A DNA stretch of 64,000 nucleotides from Arthrobacter sp. ov407 (GCF_900102895.1 NZ_FNGD01000001.1:525936-589935); one strand, 5' to 3'; numbered from the stretch's first letter, positions 1 through 9,389 are shown. Made by a program: numbers and translations. The notes: generated by a model from the sequence alone, not told the origin.

Positions 1-1339
1 CGCCAGGGTTTTGGACAGCGGGGTTGTGGTCCACGGGGCACTCGGCCGCGGAACCGGCAGCACCCGCGGCCGTTGCGCCGGCGGATGGCTCCACCGTGAT
101 GCCATACAGGGCCTCAAGGCCGGCAATGTAGGTGTCCTGCTGTCCGTTGGAGGCCAGTTCGCGCGCCCGGACGGTGGGGACGTGCAGCAATTGCTTCACC
201 ATCCGGCGCAGGGCGAACTCGACTTCCTCGGCGGCGGCGGTGCAGCCGTGCCGGGCGCGGACCTTTTCCATTTCCGCGTCCAGGACGTTCATCGTGTGGC
301 GGCGCAACGCGACGATCGCCGAGTCCACGGACCGGGCCTCGCGCTCCTGCTCGAAGGCGCTGGCCGCCCCGGACACGATGCTGCTGGCCTGCTCGAGCGA
401 TTCGGCCTGTTCCTGCGGTGCGGCCAGGCGGACGGATTCGAGCGTGAGCAGCTCGACGCCGTCGAGGTCGCCCACCGCGGGGTCGAAGTCGTGGGTCAGG
501 GCGAGGTCGATCGCGATGAGAGCCTGGGGCGAGTTGGTCCGGATCCGGGCGAGTTCGTCCGCCTCCACCCGGCTGTCGGAGCCGCTGCAGCCGATCATGA
601 CGTCGGCGGCGGCAACTGCGGCCGGAAGGGTGTGCTCGTCCAAGGCCGTGCCGCCGCGGGTGGCGACGAAGCCGGGGGCGCGGCCGGAGGAGGAATAGAC
701 GTGGACATCGGTGCAGCCGCGTTCGCGCAGCAGCGACATGGTGGCCCCGGCGTAGGCGCCGGTCCCGAAGACGACGGCTTTCTTGGCGGACCAGTCCGGG
801 TTTTCGGACAGGTCCGTAGCGAGATCCAGTGCCACGGAGACGATGGAGAGGCCGCGCGAACCCAGCGCCGTCTGGGCGCCGACGTCCTTGGCCGTCTTGG
901 ACGCGGCCTGGAACAGCCTGACCAGGCCGGAGCTGGCCGTGCCCTCGTGCTGGGCCGTGATCAAAGCGCGGCGGACCTGTCCGGCAATTTCCCGTTCGCC
1001 GACCACAGCGGAGTCCAATCCGGAACTAACCGCGAAGAGGTGCTGGCTGACCTCGGCGCCGGTGCGCGTGCTGAAGGCGCGGGAGACGAGCTGATCGCTG
1101 AGTCCGCTGGTCCCGCTGATGTGGGTGATGAGGGCCGCCCGGGCCGCGGTGACGGCGTCAGGATGGGGCGCTTCGCCGTAGATTTCAAAGCGGTTGCAGG
1201 TGGCAAGGACAACGGCACCCGCCACGGCCGGCGATCCGGCGAGGGCGGATGTGGCGAGCCCGGAAGCGCCGGTGCTCAACTGAGCAACGGTTTCGAGGTC
1301 GATGTCGGCGTGTGTAGCCACCAATGAAAAAAGAACCAC
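1..1339 (-). CDS. hemA: Glutamyl-tRNA reductase (3' end outside window)
   Basis: HemA reduces glutamyl-tRNA(Glu) to glutamate-1-semialdehyde with NADPH, the first committed step of C5-type tetrapyrrole synthesis in the cytoplasm. The minus-strand protein starts [17 protein letters not shown] and carries the catalytic-cysteine motif [13 protein letters not shown] near residue 50. A Rossmann-type stretch ([11 protein letters not shown]) follows, then a helical dimerisation region, and the frame stays open to base 1, so the C-terminus is missing. I chose GTG at 1339 because the in-frame [11 protein letters not shown] is the usual actinobacterial N-terminus; a TTG at 1324 is the alternative. A TATGAT hexamer lies just upstream of the GTG. 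The gene diverges from hemE, so the 170-bp gap between them probably controls both. Confidence 0.93.
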   Translation of the reverse strand, partial: MVLFSLVATHADIDLETVAQLSTGASGLATSALAGSPAVAGAVVLATCNRFEIYGEAPHPDAVTAARAALITHISGTSGLSDQLVSRAFSTRTGAEVSQHLFAVSSGLDSAVVGEREIAGQVRRALITAQHEGTASSGLVRLFQAASKTAKDVGAQTALGSRGLSIVSVALDLATDLSENPDWSAKKAVVFGTGAYAGATMSLLRERGCTDVHVYSSSGRAPGFVATRGGTALDEHTLPAAVAAADVMIGCSGSDSRVEADELARIRTNSPQALIAIDLALTHDFDPAVGDLDGVELLTLESVRLAAPQEQAESLEQASSIVSGAASAFEQEREARSVDSAIVALRRHTMNVLDAEMEKVRARHGCTAAAEEVEFALRRMVKQLLHVPTVRARELASNGQQDTYIAGLEALYGITVEPSAGATAAGAAGSAAECPVDHNPAVQNPG

Positions 1340-1478
1340 AGCAACATCATCATAGCTTTTTCGCCCCCGTGTAGAACAACTGTCCCGGCGTGGGTTCAGG
1401 CACGTTGGCCTGTGATTCCTGCCACGGCGGGGCACTCGTGGCCAGTGAGACAGCCGGCGTGACAGGCTGTCGTTATCT

Positions 1479-1501
1479 TTTGGGCACAAATTTGGGCACA
1501 A
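1479..1501 (+). promoter_or_regulatory. Direct repeat in the hemA-hemE divergent promoter
   Basis: The 11-mer TTTGGGCACAA occurs twice, at 1479-1489 and 1491-1501, with a 12-bp period, ending 8 bp before the hemE ATG. The downstream copy contains CACAAT 7 nt before the start codon and could double as a -10 element of a leaderless transcript. I infer an operator or overlapping promoter elements; no known haem regulator site is recognised. Confidence 0.4.
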
Positions 1502-1509
1502 TCGAAGTC

Positions 1510-2682
1510 ATGACTCCAAGCGCTGCGGCAAGTGCCGGCACGACCCCATTCAGTACGTCCGACGTCGGCGCAGCCGATAATGCTGCCAACGATGACGCCG
1601 TCGTGGATGGCGCCGCCGGCGGCCTCGATGCCGGGCACCCGCTGATGGACGGCCGCACCGCAGGCTCCCCGCTGATCACCGCCTACCGCGGCGGCAAGCC
1701 CTCCCGCCGTCCGGTCTGGTTTATGCGGCAGGCTGGCCGTTCGCTGCCCGAATATCTCAAGATTCGTGAGGGCGTCGCGATGCTGGACTCGTGCCTGCGT
1801 CCCGAGCTGGCTTCCGAGATCACCCTGCAGCCGGTCCGCCGCCACGACGTCGATGCCGCCATCTTCTTCTCGGACATTGTCATCCCGCTCAAGCTGGCCG
1901 GCGTCGGCGTGGACATCGTGCCCGGCGTCGGACCCGTCCTGGACAATCCGGTCCGCACGGCCGCGGACGTCGCCGCCCTGCCGCAGCTGACCTGGGAGGC
2001 CCTGGAGCCCATCCGCGAAGCCGTCCGGCTCACGGTGGCCGAGCTCGGCAGCACCCCGCTGATCGGCTTCGCCGGCGCGCCCTTCACCCTCGCCGCCTAC
2101 ATGGTGGAAGGCAAGCCTTCCCGCGACCACCTCGGCCCGCGCACCATGATGCACGCCGACCCCGAGACTTGGACTGCCCTGGCCAACTGGGCCGCCGATG
2201 CCTCCGGAATGTTCCTCCGGGCACAGCTGGAAGCCGGCGCCTCCGCCGGCCAGCTCTTCGACTCCTGGGCCGGTTCGCTGGGACTGGCCGACTACCAGCG
2301 CTTCGTTGCGCCGGCGTCGTCCCGTGCCCTGGACCATGTCCGGCACCTTGGTGCGCCGCTGATCCACTTCGGCACCGGCACGTCGGAACTGCTCGTCGCG
2401 ATGCGCGACGTCGGCGTCGACGTCGTGGGGGTCGACTACCGGCTGCCGCTGGACGAAGCCAACCGCCGCCTCGGCGGCACGGTTCCGCTGCAGGGCAACA
2501 TCGACCCGGCCCTGCTCTCGGCACCGTGGGAGGTCCTGGAAGCGCATGTCCGCGACGTGATCGCGGCTGGCTCCGCGGCGCCCGGGCACGTCGTGAACCT
2601 GGGCCACGGGGTGCCGCCGGAGACGGATCCTGAGGTGCTCACGCGCGTGGTCGAACTCATCCACTCCATCGCTCCGGAGTAA
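1510..2682 (+). CDS. hemE: Uroporphyrinogen decarboxylase
   Basis: HemE decarboxylates the four acetate side chains of uroporphyrinogen III to give coproporphyrinogen III. The signature RPVWFMRQAGRSLPEY lies at about residues 67-82, and downstream blocks such as IGFAGAPFTLAAYM and LGHGVPPETDP are typical of the family. From ATG 1510 the protein is 390 aa. The roughly 60 residues before the signature are Ala-rich and longer than in E. coli HemE. The frame is open further upstream to 1390, but the ATG right after the 1479-1501 repeat fits better. hemY starts 4 bp after the stop, so the two genes are surely co-transcribed. Confidence 0.95.
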   Translation: MTPSAAASAGTTPFSTSDVGAADNAANDDAVVDGAAGGLDAGHPLMDGRTAGSPLITAYRGGKPSRRPVWFMRQAGRSLPEYLKIREGVAMLDSCLRPELASEITLQPVRRHDVDAAIFFSDIVIPLKLAGVGVDIVPGVGPVLDNPVRTAADVAALPQLTWEALEPIREAVRLTVAELGSTPLIGFAGAPFTLAAYMVEGKPSRDHLGPRTMMHADPETWTALANWAADASGMFLRAQLEAGASAGQLFDSWAGSLGLADYQRFVAPASSRALDHVRHLGAPLIHFGTGTSELLVAMRDVGVDVVGVDYRLPLDEANRRLGGTVPLQGNIDPALLSAPWEVLEAHVRDVIAAGSAAPGHVVNLGHGVPPETDPEVLTRVVELIHSIAPE

Positions 2683-2686
2683 GGGC

Positions 2687-4186
2687 GTGGACGCGGGCCC
2701 CGCCGGGACTCCCTTGGAAGGCGCCGCCGTCGTGATCGGGGGCGGGATATCCGGCCTGCTTGCGGCCCGGGAGTTCGCCCGGGCCGGCGTCCGCACCACC
2801 GTCCTGGAGGCCGGGGAGGCCTGGGGCGGCTGCGTCGGCAGCCATGCCGTGGCCGGATTGACCTTGGACAGCGGGGCGGAGTCTTTCGCCACCCGCACCG
2901 CCGCCGTAGCTGATCTCGCCGCGGAGCTCGGGCTGGCTGGCGAGATCGTCGCGCCGAACCCCGGCGGCGCCTGGGTCCAGCTGCCCGACGGCCCGCGGGA
3001 ACTGCCCAAGACCGGGGTGCTGGGCATCCCGGCCAGCCCATGGGACCCGGAAGTCCGCCGCTCGCTGGGCCTGCTGGGTTCCCTCCGCGCCTCCATCGAC
3101 GCCGTGCTGCCAGCCTCGCTGGGCACCGGTGCCGAGGCCACGAGCGTGTCAGCCCTGGTCCGCCGGCGGATGGGCAGGCGCGTCCTGGACCGACTCGTGG
3201 CACCGGTTGTCGGCGGCGTCCACTCGGCCGATCCCTCAGTGCTCGACGTCGACATGGTGGCCCCCGGGCTGCGGAGCGGCATCCGTCAGCACGGTTCCCT
3301 CGCTTCCGCCGTCGCGGCCCAGCGCAGGGGAGCGGCGGCCGCCACGGGCGGACCCGCCGGGCCTGCGAAGGCCCAGCCGGCCGGGCTCCAGAAGGCAGGG
3401 TCCGCCGTGGCCGGGCTGCGCGGTGGAATGCACACCCTCGTCGCCGCCCTGCTCGCCGATCTGCGCCAGCGCGGCGTCATCCTGCTCAGCGGCACCCCGG
3501 CCCGGTCGGTGCAGCGCACAGCCGACGGCTGGCGCGTGGCCACGGATCAGGCCACTTTCGACGCCGGGCTCCTGGTGGTTGCGGTGGAGGGTCCCGCCGC
3601 CGTCGGTTTGCTTGAGGAAACCCTGCCGGAGCTTGCCGGCCTCCGCCCGGACGCCGGGCCCGATGTCAGCCTGGTCACCCTTGTGGTGGATCTCACGGCC
3701 CTTGACACGGCGCCACGCGGCACCGGCGTGCTTGTGGCGCCGCAGAGCCCGGGCGTGCAGGCCAAGGCGCTGACGCACGCCACCGCCAAATGGGCCTGGC
3801 TGGCGGAGCGCACAGGCCCGGGAAGACATGTGCTCCGGCTCTCCTACGGGCGCGCCGTGGCCCCGGGGGCGACGCCGGAGTCCCGTGGCGGGGGAGCGCC
3901 CGCAGCACCGCGCTCCGACGATGAACTGTTCCGCGCGGCGTTGGCCGACGCCTCGGCCCTGCTTGCCGTTCCCGTCAGCGCCGGGGACGTGGCGGGCTGG
4001 GACGTGGTCCGCTGGGCCGGTGCGCTGCCGTTTGCGTCGCTGGGCCACAGGCAGCGCGTCGCGGCCGTCCGGAGCATCTGTGCCGCGGACGGCACCCTTG
4101 CCGTGGTGGGCGGCTGGCTGTCCGGCAACGGCCTGGCCGCGATTGTGGCCGACACCCCGCGGCAGGTCCGCACGCTGTTGTCCTGA
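2687..4186 (+). CDS. hemY: Coproporphyrinogen III oxidase, HemY/CgoX type (FAD)
   Basis: This flavoprotein oxidises the porphyrinogen macrocycle. In Gram-positive bacteria with HemQ the substrate is coproporphyrinogen III, giving coproporphyrin III. The N-terminus has the FAD dinucleotide fold VVIGGGISGLLAAREFARAG (GGGISG at about 18-23) followed by VLEAGEAWGG and the DSGAESFATR substrate-domain block. The C-terminus has the second FAD stretch (ADGTLAVVGGWLSGNGLAAIV). The length of 499 aa is normal, although an Ala/Pro-rich insert sits at about residues 215-235. The GTG start is 4 bp after the hemE stop. Assignment to the copro-pathway rather than the proto-pathway rests on the hemQ gene downstream. 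Confidence 0.92.
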   Translation: MDAGPAGTPLEGAAVVIGGGISGLLAAREFARAGVRTTVLEAGEAWGGCVGSHAVAGLTLDSGAESFATRTAAVADLAAELGLAGEIVAPNPGGAWVQLPDGPRELPKTGVLGIPASPWDPEVRRSLGLLGSLRASIDAVLPASLGTGAEATSVSALVRRRMGRRVLDRLVAPVVGGVHSADPSVLDVDMVAPGLRSGIRQHGSLASAVAAQRRGAAAATGGPAGPAKAQPAGLQKAGSAVAGLRGGMHTLVAALLADLRQRGVILLSGTPARSVQRTADGWRVATDQATFDAGLLVVAVEGPAAVGLLEETLPELAGLRPDAGPDVSLVTLVVDLTALDTAPRGTGVLVAPQSPGVQAKALTHATAKWAWLAERTGPGRHVLRLSYGRAVAPGATPESRGGGAPAAPRSDDELFRAALADASALLAVPVSAGDVAGWDVVRWAGALPFASLGHRQRVAAVRSICAADGTLAVVGGWLSGNGLAAIVADTPRQVRTLLS

Positions 4187-4416
4187 AGGCAGTGGCCTCA
4201 ACACGGCTGTCCTGAAGGTGGCTGCCCTGGAGGCAGTTGCCCGGGATGCGCCTGCCTAAATTCGGCGCCCCTGACCACAGCCCCTCGAGTCCCAAAAGTA
4301 CCCTCAGCCACAGGAATCACAGTGTCTCCAGGGGCACCCTGAATCCCTCCGGTCCCGTGGGTTTCCTGCCTGTATTCTGCGGTTTTTGCAAGTTTTTCCT
4401 GTCGGTCGATTCCGGC

Positions 4417-4422
4417 TAGGCT
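4417..4422 (+). promoter_or_regulatory. Putative -10 element (TAGGCT) of the secreted Pro-rich protein gene
   Basis: TAGGCT ends 8 nt before the ATG at 4431 and 2 nt before the ATG at 4425. If it is the -10 element, the transcript is leaderless or nearly so. No convincing -35 is visible. Confidence 0.35.
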
Positions 4423-4424
4423 CG

Positions 4425-5246
4425 ATGACCATGGTTATTTTCAGGTCCAAGGTGTCCACAACGAAGACCGGCCGCCATCGGGGCCTTCGACGCGGCGCGG
4501 CGGCAGTCGGGCTCGGGGCCCTGCTGGCTGCCACCGCAGGGGTTCCGGCCTCACATGCGGCCACAGGGTTGTCCGCGGCGGCGTCCACCGCGCCGTCGTC
4601 GCAGGGCTCGCTGACCCTCGGCCTCGATGACGTGCTGGACAGCCTGCTGGGCTCCTCGACGACGCCGAGCCCCTCGCCGTCCGGCTCGGGTGAGTCCACC
4701 CCGTCGAAGCCACCGTCGCAAGGCAGCAGCCCGGAACCCAGCGATCCCGAACCCAGCGACCCCCAGCCCAGCACTCCCGCGCCTACGGCCCCGCGCACCA
4801 GCACCCCGCCCGCGAAAACTGCGCCGCCCGCCATGCCGCAGGTCCCCGGCGCGCCGCCCGCCGCCCCCGCGCCAGGAGCTTCCGCGGCAGGCGGAACCGC
4901 CGGATCCGCTCCTGCTCCGCCGGCCAGCGGGCAGGCTCCCGGCCAGCCGGCACCGGGCAACGGCGGCGGCGACCAGACCGCCGAGCCCCAGCCCGGAACC
5001 GCAGGGCCGGCCGCGGGCAGTGGTACCAGCACGCAGGCGTCCTCCTCGAAGCCGGCCTCACCGCAGCCTTCCGCAGCCGGGGCAAACACAGCCGAACCGG
5101 CCAAGGGCCACGCCGGCAACACCTCCCTGCAGGCAACTTCGGAGGTGCAACCCGCCGGGCCGTCCCCGCTGATCGGCTGGGGCATCTGCCTGGTGGCGCT
5201 CTCGGTCGCCGCCGGCGTCGCCGTCGTCCGGATGCGCCGGAGCTGA
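4425..5246 (+). CDS. Secreted, membrane-anchored Pro/Ser/Ala-rich protein of unknown function
   Basis: No enzymatic domain is recognised. A twin-Arg-like basic start (RHRGLRRGAAAVG) leads into a hydrophobic signal segment ending near VPASHA. About 200 residues of low-complexity Pro/Ser/Ala/Gly sequence follow, including EPSDPEPSDPQPS. The C-terminus is one hydrophobic helix (LIGWGICLVALSVAAGVAVV) capped by RMRRS. There is no LPXTG motif, so it looks like a single-pass surface or stalk protein rather than a sortase substrate. The gene sits between hemY and hemQ on the same strand but has its own candidate -10 and is followed by a strong terminator, so a role in haem synthesis is not implied. 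ATG 4431 is an equally plausible start. Confidence 0.7.
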   Translation: MTMVIFRSKVSTTKTGRHRGLRRGAAAVGLGALLAATAGVPASHAATGLSAAASTAPSSQGSLTLGLDDVLDSLLGSSTTPSPSPSGSGESTPSKPPSQGSSPEPSDPEPSDPQPSTPAPTAPRTSTPPAKTAPPAMPQVPGAPPAAPAPGASAAGGTAGSAPAPPASGQAPGQPAPGNGGGDQTAEPQPGTAGPAAGSGTSTQASSSKPASPQPSAAGANTAEPAKGHAGNTSLQATSEVQPAGPSPLIGWGICLVALSVAAGVAVVRMRRS

Positions 5247-5302
5247 CTGGCCCTTTCTCCAGCGGACACCTCTCCCGCGGACCAGCCTCCCGGGTGTGAA
5301 AT

Positions 5303-5337
5303 AAAGCACTTCTACGCGTTGTAGAAGTGCTTTTTTT
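5303..5337 (+). terminator. Rho-independent terminator between the secreted protein gene and hemQ
   Basis: A perfect 13-bp stem (AAAGCACTTCTAC at 5303-5315, GTAGAAGTGCTTT at 5321-5333) with a 5-nt loop runs into seven T residues (5331-5337). It separates hemE-hemY and the secreted protein from hemQ and the genes after it, so the downstream haem genes need their own promoter within about 35 bp or read-through. Confidence 0.93.
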
Positions 5338-5372
5338 CGACTTAGCTGGGGAGAGGGGGCAGACTGGTATGC

Positions 5373-6119
5373 ATGAGCCACACTTCTGCCGAATCTGTCA
5401 CTAAAACCGGAATGCCAGTCCCCGGAGAATCAGTCGCCGGGGCATCGGCGCCCGAAGATTCAACCGAGCAGTTCTTCACCCTCTGGACCGTTTTCAAGCG
5501 GTCCGCGGACATCCTGCGCGGTGCGGATGCAGCCGAAGACTTCGATGCCCTGATGAAGAGTCTCGCCGAAGCCGGCGTCGTCCACCGCGGCAGCTACGAC
5601 GTCTCGGCGATGCGCGCCGACGCGGACATCATGGTCTGGCTGCACGGTCCCCGGCCGGAAGCGCTGCAGCGGGCGGTCCGGGACATCCGGCGCAGCAAGC
5701 TGTTCGCCGGCACCGAGATCGTCTGGTCCGCCATGGGCGTGCACCGCGAGGCCGAGTTCGCCAAGAACCACACACCAGCGTTCTCCCGCGGTGTGGAACC
5801 TGCAGAGTGGCTCTGCGTCTACCCCTTCGTCCGCTCCTACGAGTGGTACCTCCTCCCGGACGCCGAGCGCGGCGCCATGCTCCGCGACCACGGCATGCTG
5901 GGCCGCGACTTCCCCCAGGTCATCTCCAACACGGTCTCCTCCTTCGCCCTGGGCGACTGGGAATGGATCCTCGGACTGGAAGCCCCCGACCTCGTGGACC
6001 TCGTGGACCTGATGCGCCACCTGCGTTCCACCGAAGCCCGGCACCATGTCCGGGAAGAAATCCCGTTCTACACCGGCCGCCGCGTCACCGCCGCCGAGAT
6101 TGCCGAGGTCCTTGCATGA
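5373..6119 (+). CDS. hemQ: Coproheme decarboxylase (chlorite-dismutase fold)
   Basis: HemQ/ChdC uses peroxide to decarboxylate iron-coproporphyrin III (coproheme) twice, yielding haem b. It is the hallmark enzyme of the coproporphyrin-dependent pathway. The sequence has MVWLHG, the catalytic Tyr in VYPFVRSYEWY (about Tyr150), the proximal haem His in RDHGMLGRDFPQV (His173), and the family block FALGDWEWILGLEAPDL. At 248 aa it is of normal length with an extra acidic/Ala-rich N-terminus. A purine-rich GGGGAGAGGGGG precedes the ATG by 13 nt, and a CAGACT hexamer sits 7 nt upstream of it. The stop overlaps the hemH start as ATGA. Confidence 0.95.
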   Translation: MSHTSAESVTKTGMPVPGESVAGASAPEDSTEQFFTLWTVFKRSADILRGADAAEDFDALMKSLAEAGVVHRGSYDVSAMRADADIMVWLHGPRPEALQRAVRDIRRSKLFAGTEIVWSAMGVHREAEFAKNHTPAFSRGVEPAEWLCVYPFVRSYEWYLLPDAERGAMLRDHGMLGRDFPQVISNTVSSFALGDWEWILGLEAPDLVDLVDLMRHLRSTEARHHVREEIPFYTGRRVTAAEIAEVLA

Positions 6120-7408
6120 GTCCGCTGGATCCCCAGGAATCCGCCGCCTCAGTAACTGCCGTGAATCCCGTCACCGAGGCCGGCCGGATGGCCCCCAAGG
6201 AGTACGACGCCGTGCTCCTCGCCTCCTTCGGCGGACCCGAAGGCCAGGAGGACGTCATCCCGTTCCTCCGCAACGTCACCCGCGGCCGCGGCATCCCTGA
6301 TGAACGGCTCGAAGAGGTCTCGCACCACTACCGCGCCAACGGCGGCATCAGCCCCATCAACCAGCAGAACCGTGCGCTCAAGGCCGGCCTCGAGGCCGAA
6401 CTTGCCGCCCGGGGGATCGGGCTGCCCGTGTTCTGGGGCAACCGCAACTGGGACCCGTACATCCCGCAGACCCTGCAGGAGATCTACGACGCCGGCCACC
6501 GCAAGGTCCTCATGCTCACCACGAGCGCCTACTCCTGCTACTCCAGCTGCCGCCAGTACCGCGAGGACATCGGCATGGCGCTGACCGAAACCGGACTCGA
6601 CGGCAAGCTCGAGGTCGACAAGGTGCGCCAGTACTTCGACCACCCCGGCTTCGTGGAACCCTTCATCGAGGGCCTCGCCGCCGGCCTCGCCGACGTCCGC
6701 GCCCAGTTGGCCGCGGCCGGCACTCCGGACGCCCCGGTGCACATCATGTTCGCGACGCACTCCATCCCGACCCGCGACGCCGAGGCCGCCGGGCGCTCCG
6801 AGGACGAGCCCCGCACGTTCGAGGAAGGCTCCGCCTACGCCGCACAGCACCTTGCCTCCGGCAGCGAGATCATCCGCCGGGTGGAGGCCGGGACCGGCCT
6901 GACCGCACCGTGGTCCCTCGTTTACCAGTCCCGCTCCGGCGCCCCGCACGTGCCGTGGCTCGAACCGGACATCAACGACGCCATCGAAGAGCTCGCCGGC
7001 CAAGGCGTCAAGGGCATCGTGATTGTGCCGCTGGGCTTTGTCAGCGACCACATGGAAGTGGTCTGGGACCTGGACACCGAGGCGCTGGAAACCTGTGCCC
7101 GGCTGGACCTGGCCGCCACCCGCGTCCCCACGCCCGGAACCCACCGCAAGTTTGTCGCCGGGCTCGTGGACCTCATCTGCGAGCGGACCGTCGCGAACAA
7201 CGTCGCCGATCGGCCGCACCTGACCAAGCTCGGCCCCTGGTACGACGTCTGCCGCCCCGGTTGCTGCGCGAACTTCCGTGGCGAAAAGCCCACTATCGCC
7301 GGAGCCGACACCACAGTCGGGACCGGAAACGATCCCTACCCGGCTGCGCCTGCGGCCGCGGGCACGGCTGCGGGCACGGCTGCTGTGACGGGCCGGGGGA
7401 CCCCATGA
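6116..7408 (+). CDS. hemH: Ferrochelatase (coproporphyrin ferrochelatase)
   Basis: HemH/CpfC inserts Fe2+ into coproporphyrin III, supplying HemQ. Conserved blocks include LLASFGGPEG, VFWGNRNWDPYI, LTTSAYSCYSSCRQYRED and VPLGFVSDHMEVVWDLD. Cysteines at about 141/145 and the C-terminal cluster VCRPGCCANF (379, 383, 384) match the ligand arrangement of actinobacterial ferrochelatases that carry a [2Fe-2S] cluster. The length is 430 aa. An Ala/Gly/Thr-rich tail of about 35 residues follows the last ligand. The start overlaps the hemQ stop and the stop overlaps the hemC start, both as ATGA. Confidence 0.94.
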   Translation: MSPLDPQESAASVTAVNPVTEAGRMAPKEYDAVLLASFGGPEGQEDVIPFLRNVTRGRGIPDERLEEVSHHYRANGGISPINQQNRALKAGLEAELAARGIGLPVFWGNRNWDPYIPQTLQEIYDAGHRKVLMLTTSAYSCYSSCRQYREDIGMALTETGLDGKLEVDKVRQYFDHPGFVEPFIEGLAAGLADVRAQLAAAGTPDAPVHIMFATHSIPTRDAEAAGRSEDEPRTFEEGSAYAAQHLASGSEIIRRVEAGTGLTAPWSLVYQSRSGAPHVPWLEPDINDAIEELAGQGVKGIVIVPLGFVSDHMEVVWDLDTEALETCARLDLAATRVPTPGTHRKFVAGLVDLICERTVANNVADRPHLTKLGPWYDVCRPGCCANFRGEKPTIAGADTTVGTGNDPYPAAPAAAGTAAGTAAVTGRGTP

Positions 7409-8403
7409 CCGTCCGGATCGGCACCCGCGCCAGCAAACTGGCCCTGACCCAGACCCAGCAGACCGCGGACCAGCTGGCCGCCGTCGGCGGGTTCCCTGTC
7501 GAGCTCGTCCACATCCGGACCGAGGGCGATGTCCTCAAAGGCTCGCTGTCCCAGATGGGCGGCACCGGCGTCTTCGTCGCCGCGCTGCGCGACGCCCTGC
7601 TGCACGACAAATGCGACGTCGCCGTGCATTCGCTCAAGGACCTCCCGACCGGGCCGGCCCTCGGCCTGAGCCTCGCGGCCACGCCGAAACGCGTCGACGT
7701 CCGGGACGTCCTGTGCGCCCGCGACGGGCTCAAGCTCGCCGACCTGCCGAGCGGCGCGAGCGTCGGCACCGGCTCCCCGCGCCGCGCGGCCCAGCTCCGC
7801 GCCGTGCGTCCGGACCTGGACATCCGCGACATCCGGGGCAACGTGGACACCCGGCTGGGGCGCGTTCCCGGGCTCGCAGGCAACTCGAACGGCGCCGTCG
7901 TTGACGGGAAATCCGGCGACCTCGACGCCGTCGTGCTCGCCGCCGCCGGACTGCACCGGATTGGCCGGCTCGACGCGGTCAGCGAGTACCTCGAGACGGA
8001 CGTCATGCTCCCTGCCGCCGGGCAGGGTGCCCTGGCGATCGAATGCCGCACCGCCGATGCGCCCCGGAGGGCCGGTTCCACGGAAGGCTCCCAGGGCGTG
8101 CTGGCCCAGGCCCTGGCGGCCCTCGATGATCAGGACACCCGGCTCGCCGTCACGGCCGAACGCGCTTTGCTGGCCCGTCTGGAAGCCGGATGCGCCGCCC
8201 CCGTGGGCGCCTACGCCTACCGCAAGGGCAGCATGCTGTACCTCGAAGCGGTGGTCTGCGCTGTCGACGGCACGGCAACCGTCCGCGACAAGAAGGCCAC
8301 CGATGGCCTCACCGAGGTCGGGGCCACGCTGCTCGGGATCGAGTTGGCGGAAGTCCTGCTGGCCCGCGGCGCCGCCGACATCGCGGACCTGACAGCTTCC
8401 TGA
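7405..8403 (+). CDS. hemC: Hydroxymethylbilane synthase (porphobilinogen deaminase)
   Basis: HemC polymerises four porphobilinogens into hydroxymethylbilane. The N-terminus IGTRASKLALTQTQ, the block CDVAVHSLKDLP, and GTGSPRRAAQL with DIRGNVDTRL are diagnostic. The cysteine that anchors the dipyrromethane cofactor is Cys263 in LEAGCAAPVG. The protein is 332 aa, with short insertions at about residues 155-175 and 215-235. Its start is coupled to the hemH stop (ATGA); 20 bp separate its stop from hemD. Confidence 0.95.
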   Translation: MTVRIGTRASKLALTQTQQTADQLAAVGGFPVELVHIRTEGDVLKGSLSQMGGTGVFVAALRDALLHDKCDVAVHSLKDLPTGPALGLSLAATPKRVDVRDVLCARDGLKLADLPSGASVGTGSPRRAAQLRAVRPDLDIRDIRGNVDTRLGRVPGLAGNSNGAVVDGKSGDLDAVVLAAAGLHRIGRLDAVSEYLETDVMLPAAGQGALAIECRTADAPRRAGSTEGSQGVLAQALAALDDQDTRLAVTAERALLARLEAGCAAPVGAYAYRKGSMLYLEAVVCAVDGTATVRDKKATDGLTEVGATLLGIELAEVLLARGAADIADLTAS

Positions 8404-8423
8404 ACCGCGGATTCCACCACTTC

Positions 8424-9389
8424 ATGGGACGGCACAGCGACCATAGCCACACGGGCGGGCCACCGGGCATGAGGGTGCCGGGGGGCGCCCGTGTGCTGGT
8501 GGCCCGCAGCCCGGACCGGGCGGGGGAGCTCGTCACGGCCCTCCGCCGTGTGGGTGCCGAGCCCTTGCTCCTGCCGCTGATCGACTTCGAGCAGGCGAGT
8601 GACCAGCATTCCCTCGATGTCGCCTTCGACGCCTTGGGTGCCGGGGCCTACACGTGGCTCGTGATCAGCAGCGTCACCACGGTCCAGGCTCTTGAGGCGA
8701 AGGCGGCCGAACGCGGCGCCTCCCTCAGCAGCTGGCTGCCCGGCAGCATCCTCGTGGCCACGATCGGCCCGGCGACCCGCAGTTTCCTGGAATCCCGGGG
8801 CATCAGCGTCGACCTTGCACCCACCGGCCAGCAATCCGGAACGGGCCTGCTCGATATCTGGCCCGCGAACCAGGGCAGCGTGCTCCTGCCCCAGGCGGAC
8901 ATTGCCGACCCGCGGCTGCGCAAGGGCCTCGAGGCCCGCGGCGCCGCCGTCCAGGCTGTCACCGCCTACAACACCGTCGACTATCCGGCCGATCCGCGCC
9001 GGGCCCTACCCGCCCCCCTGCCGGCCTCGCCGCAGACCTTGACGCAAGAGACCGGTCCGGCAGGGCAGGACGCACCGCCGCCCACCGTGCTCACCGCGGC
9101 CGAGGCGAAAGCGGAAATCGGTGCCGGCCGGCTGCACGCCGTCGTCGCCGCCTCGCCCAGCGCCGCCCGCCGCATCCACGCGGACCTTGCCCCGCTGGGC
9201 AACTGCCGTTTCGTCGCCATCGGACGCTCGACGGCGGCCGAGGCGGCCTCCCTCGGACTCACCGTCGCCGCCGTCGCGCAGGAGCCGACGGCGTCCGGCC
9301 TGGTTGCCGCCGTCGTCCGGTCCCTCGACCACCAGCATTCTCCACCGCATCCGTCAGTCGCAGAGCCCTCAGCAAAGGACACCATATGA
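8424..9389 (+). CDS. hemD: Uroporphyrinogen-III synthase
   Basis: HemD closes and rearranges hydroxymethylbilane to uroporphyrinogen III. The family is poorly conserved. The recognisable pieces are [34 protein letters not shown] at the start, [13 protein letters not shown], and the C-terminal [16 protein letters not shown] with [17 protein letters not shown]. The position between hemC and hemB settles the call. ATG 8424 gives 321 aa; ATG 8469 would remove a His-rich leader of 15 residues and lands directly before the conserved core, so it is a good alternative. The stop overlaps the hemB start (ATGA). Confidence 0.9.
   Translation: MGRHSDHSHTGGPPGMRVPGGARVLVARSPDRAGELVTALRRVGAEPLLLPLIDFEQASDQHSLDVAFDALGAGAYTWLVISSVTTVQALEAKAAERGASLSSWLPGSILVATIGPATRSFLESRGISVDLAPTGQQSGTGLLDIWPANQGSVLLPQADIADPRLRKGLEARGAAVQAVTAYNTVDYPADPRRALPAPLPASPQTLTQETGPAGQDAPPPTVLTAAEAKAEIGAGRLHAVVAASPSAARRIHADLAPLGNCRFVAIGRSTAAEAASLGLTVAAVAQEPTASGLVAAVVRSLDHQHSPPHPSVAEPSAKDTI

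Noticed and set aside
11..1327. Plus-strand frame of 438 codons at the left end
   Set aside because: It is the shadow of hemA on the minus strand, which carries the catalytic TCNRFEIYG motif.
1396..3282. Long minus-strand open frame (about 628 codons) opposite hemE and hemY
   Set aside because: It is the antisense shadow of two certain genes; GC-rich third positions keep antisense frames open. The translation is Gly/Arg/His-rich without a family signature.
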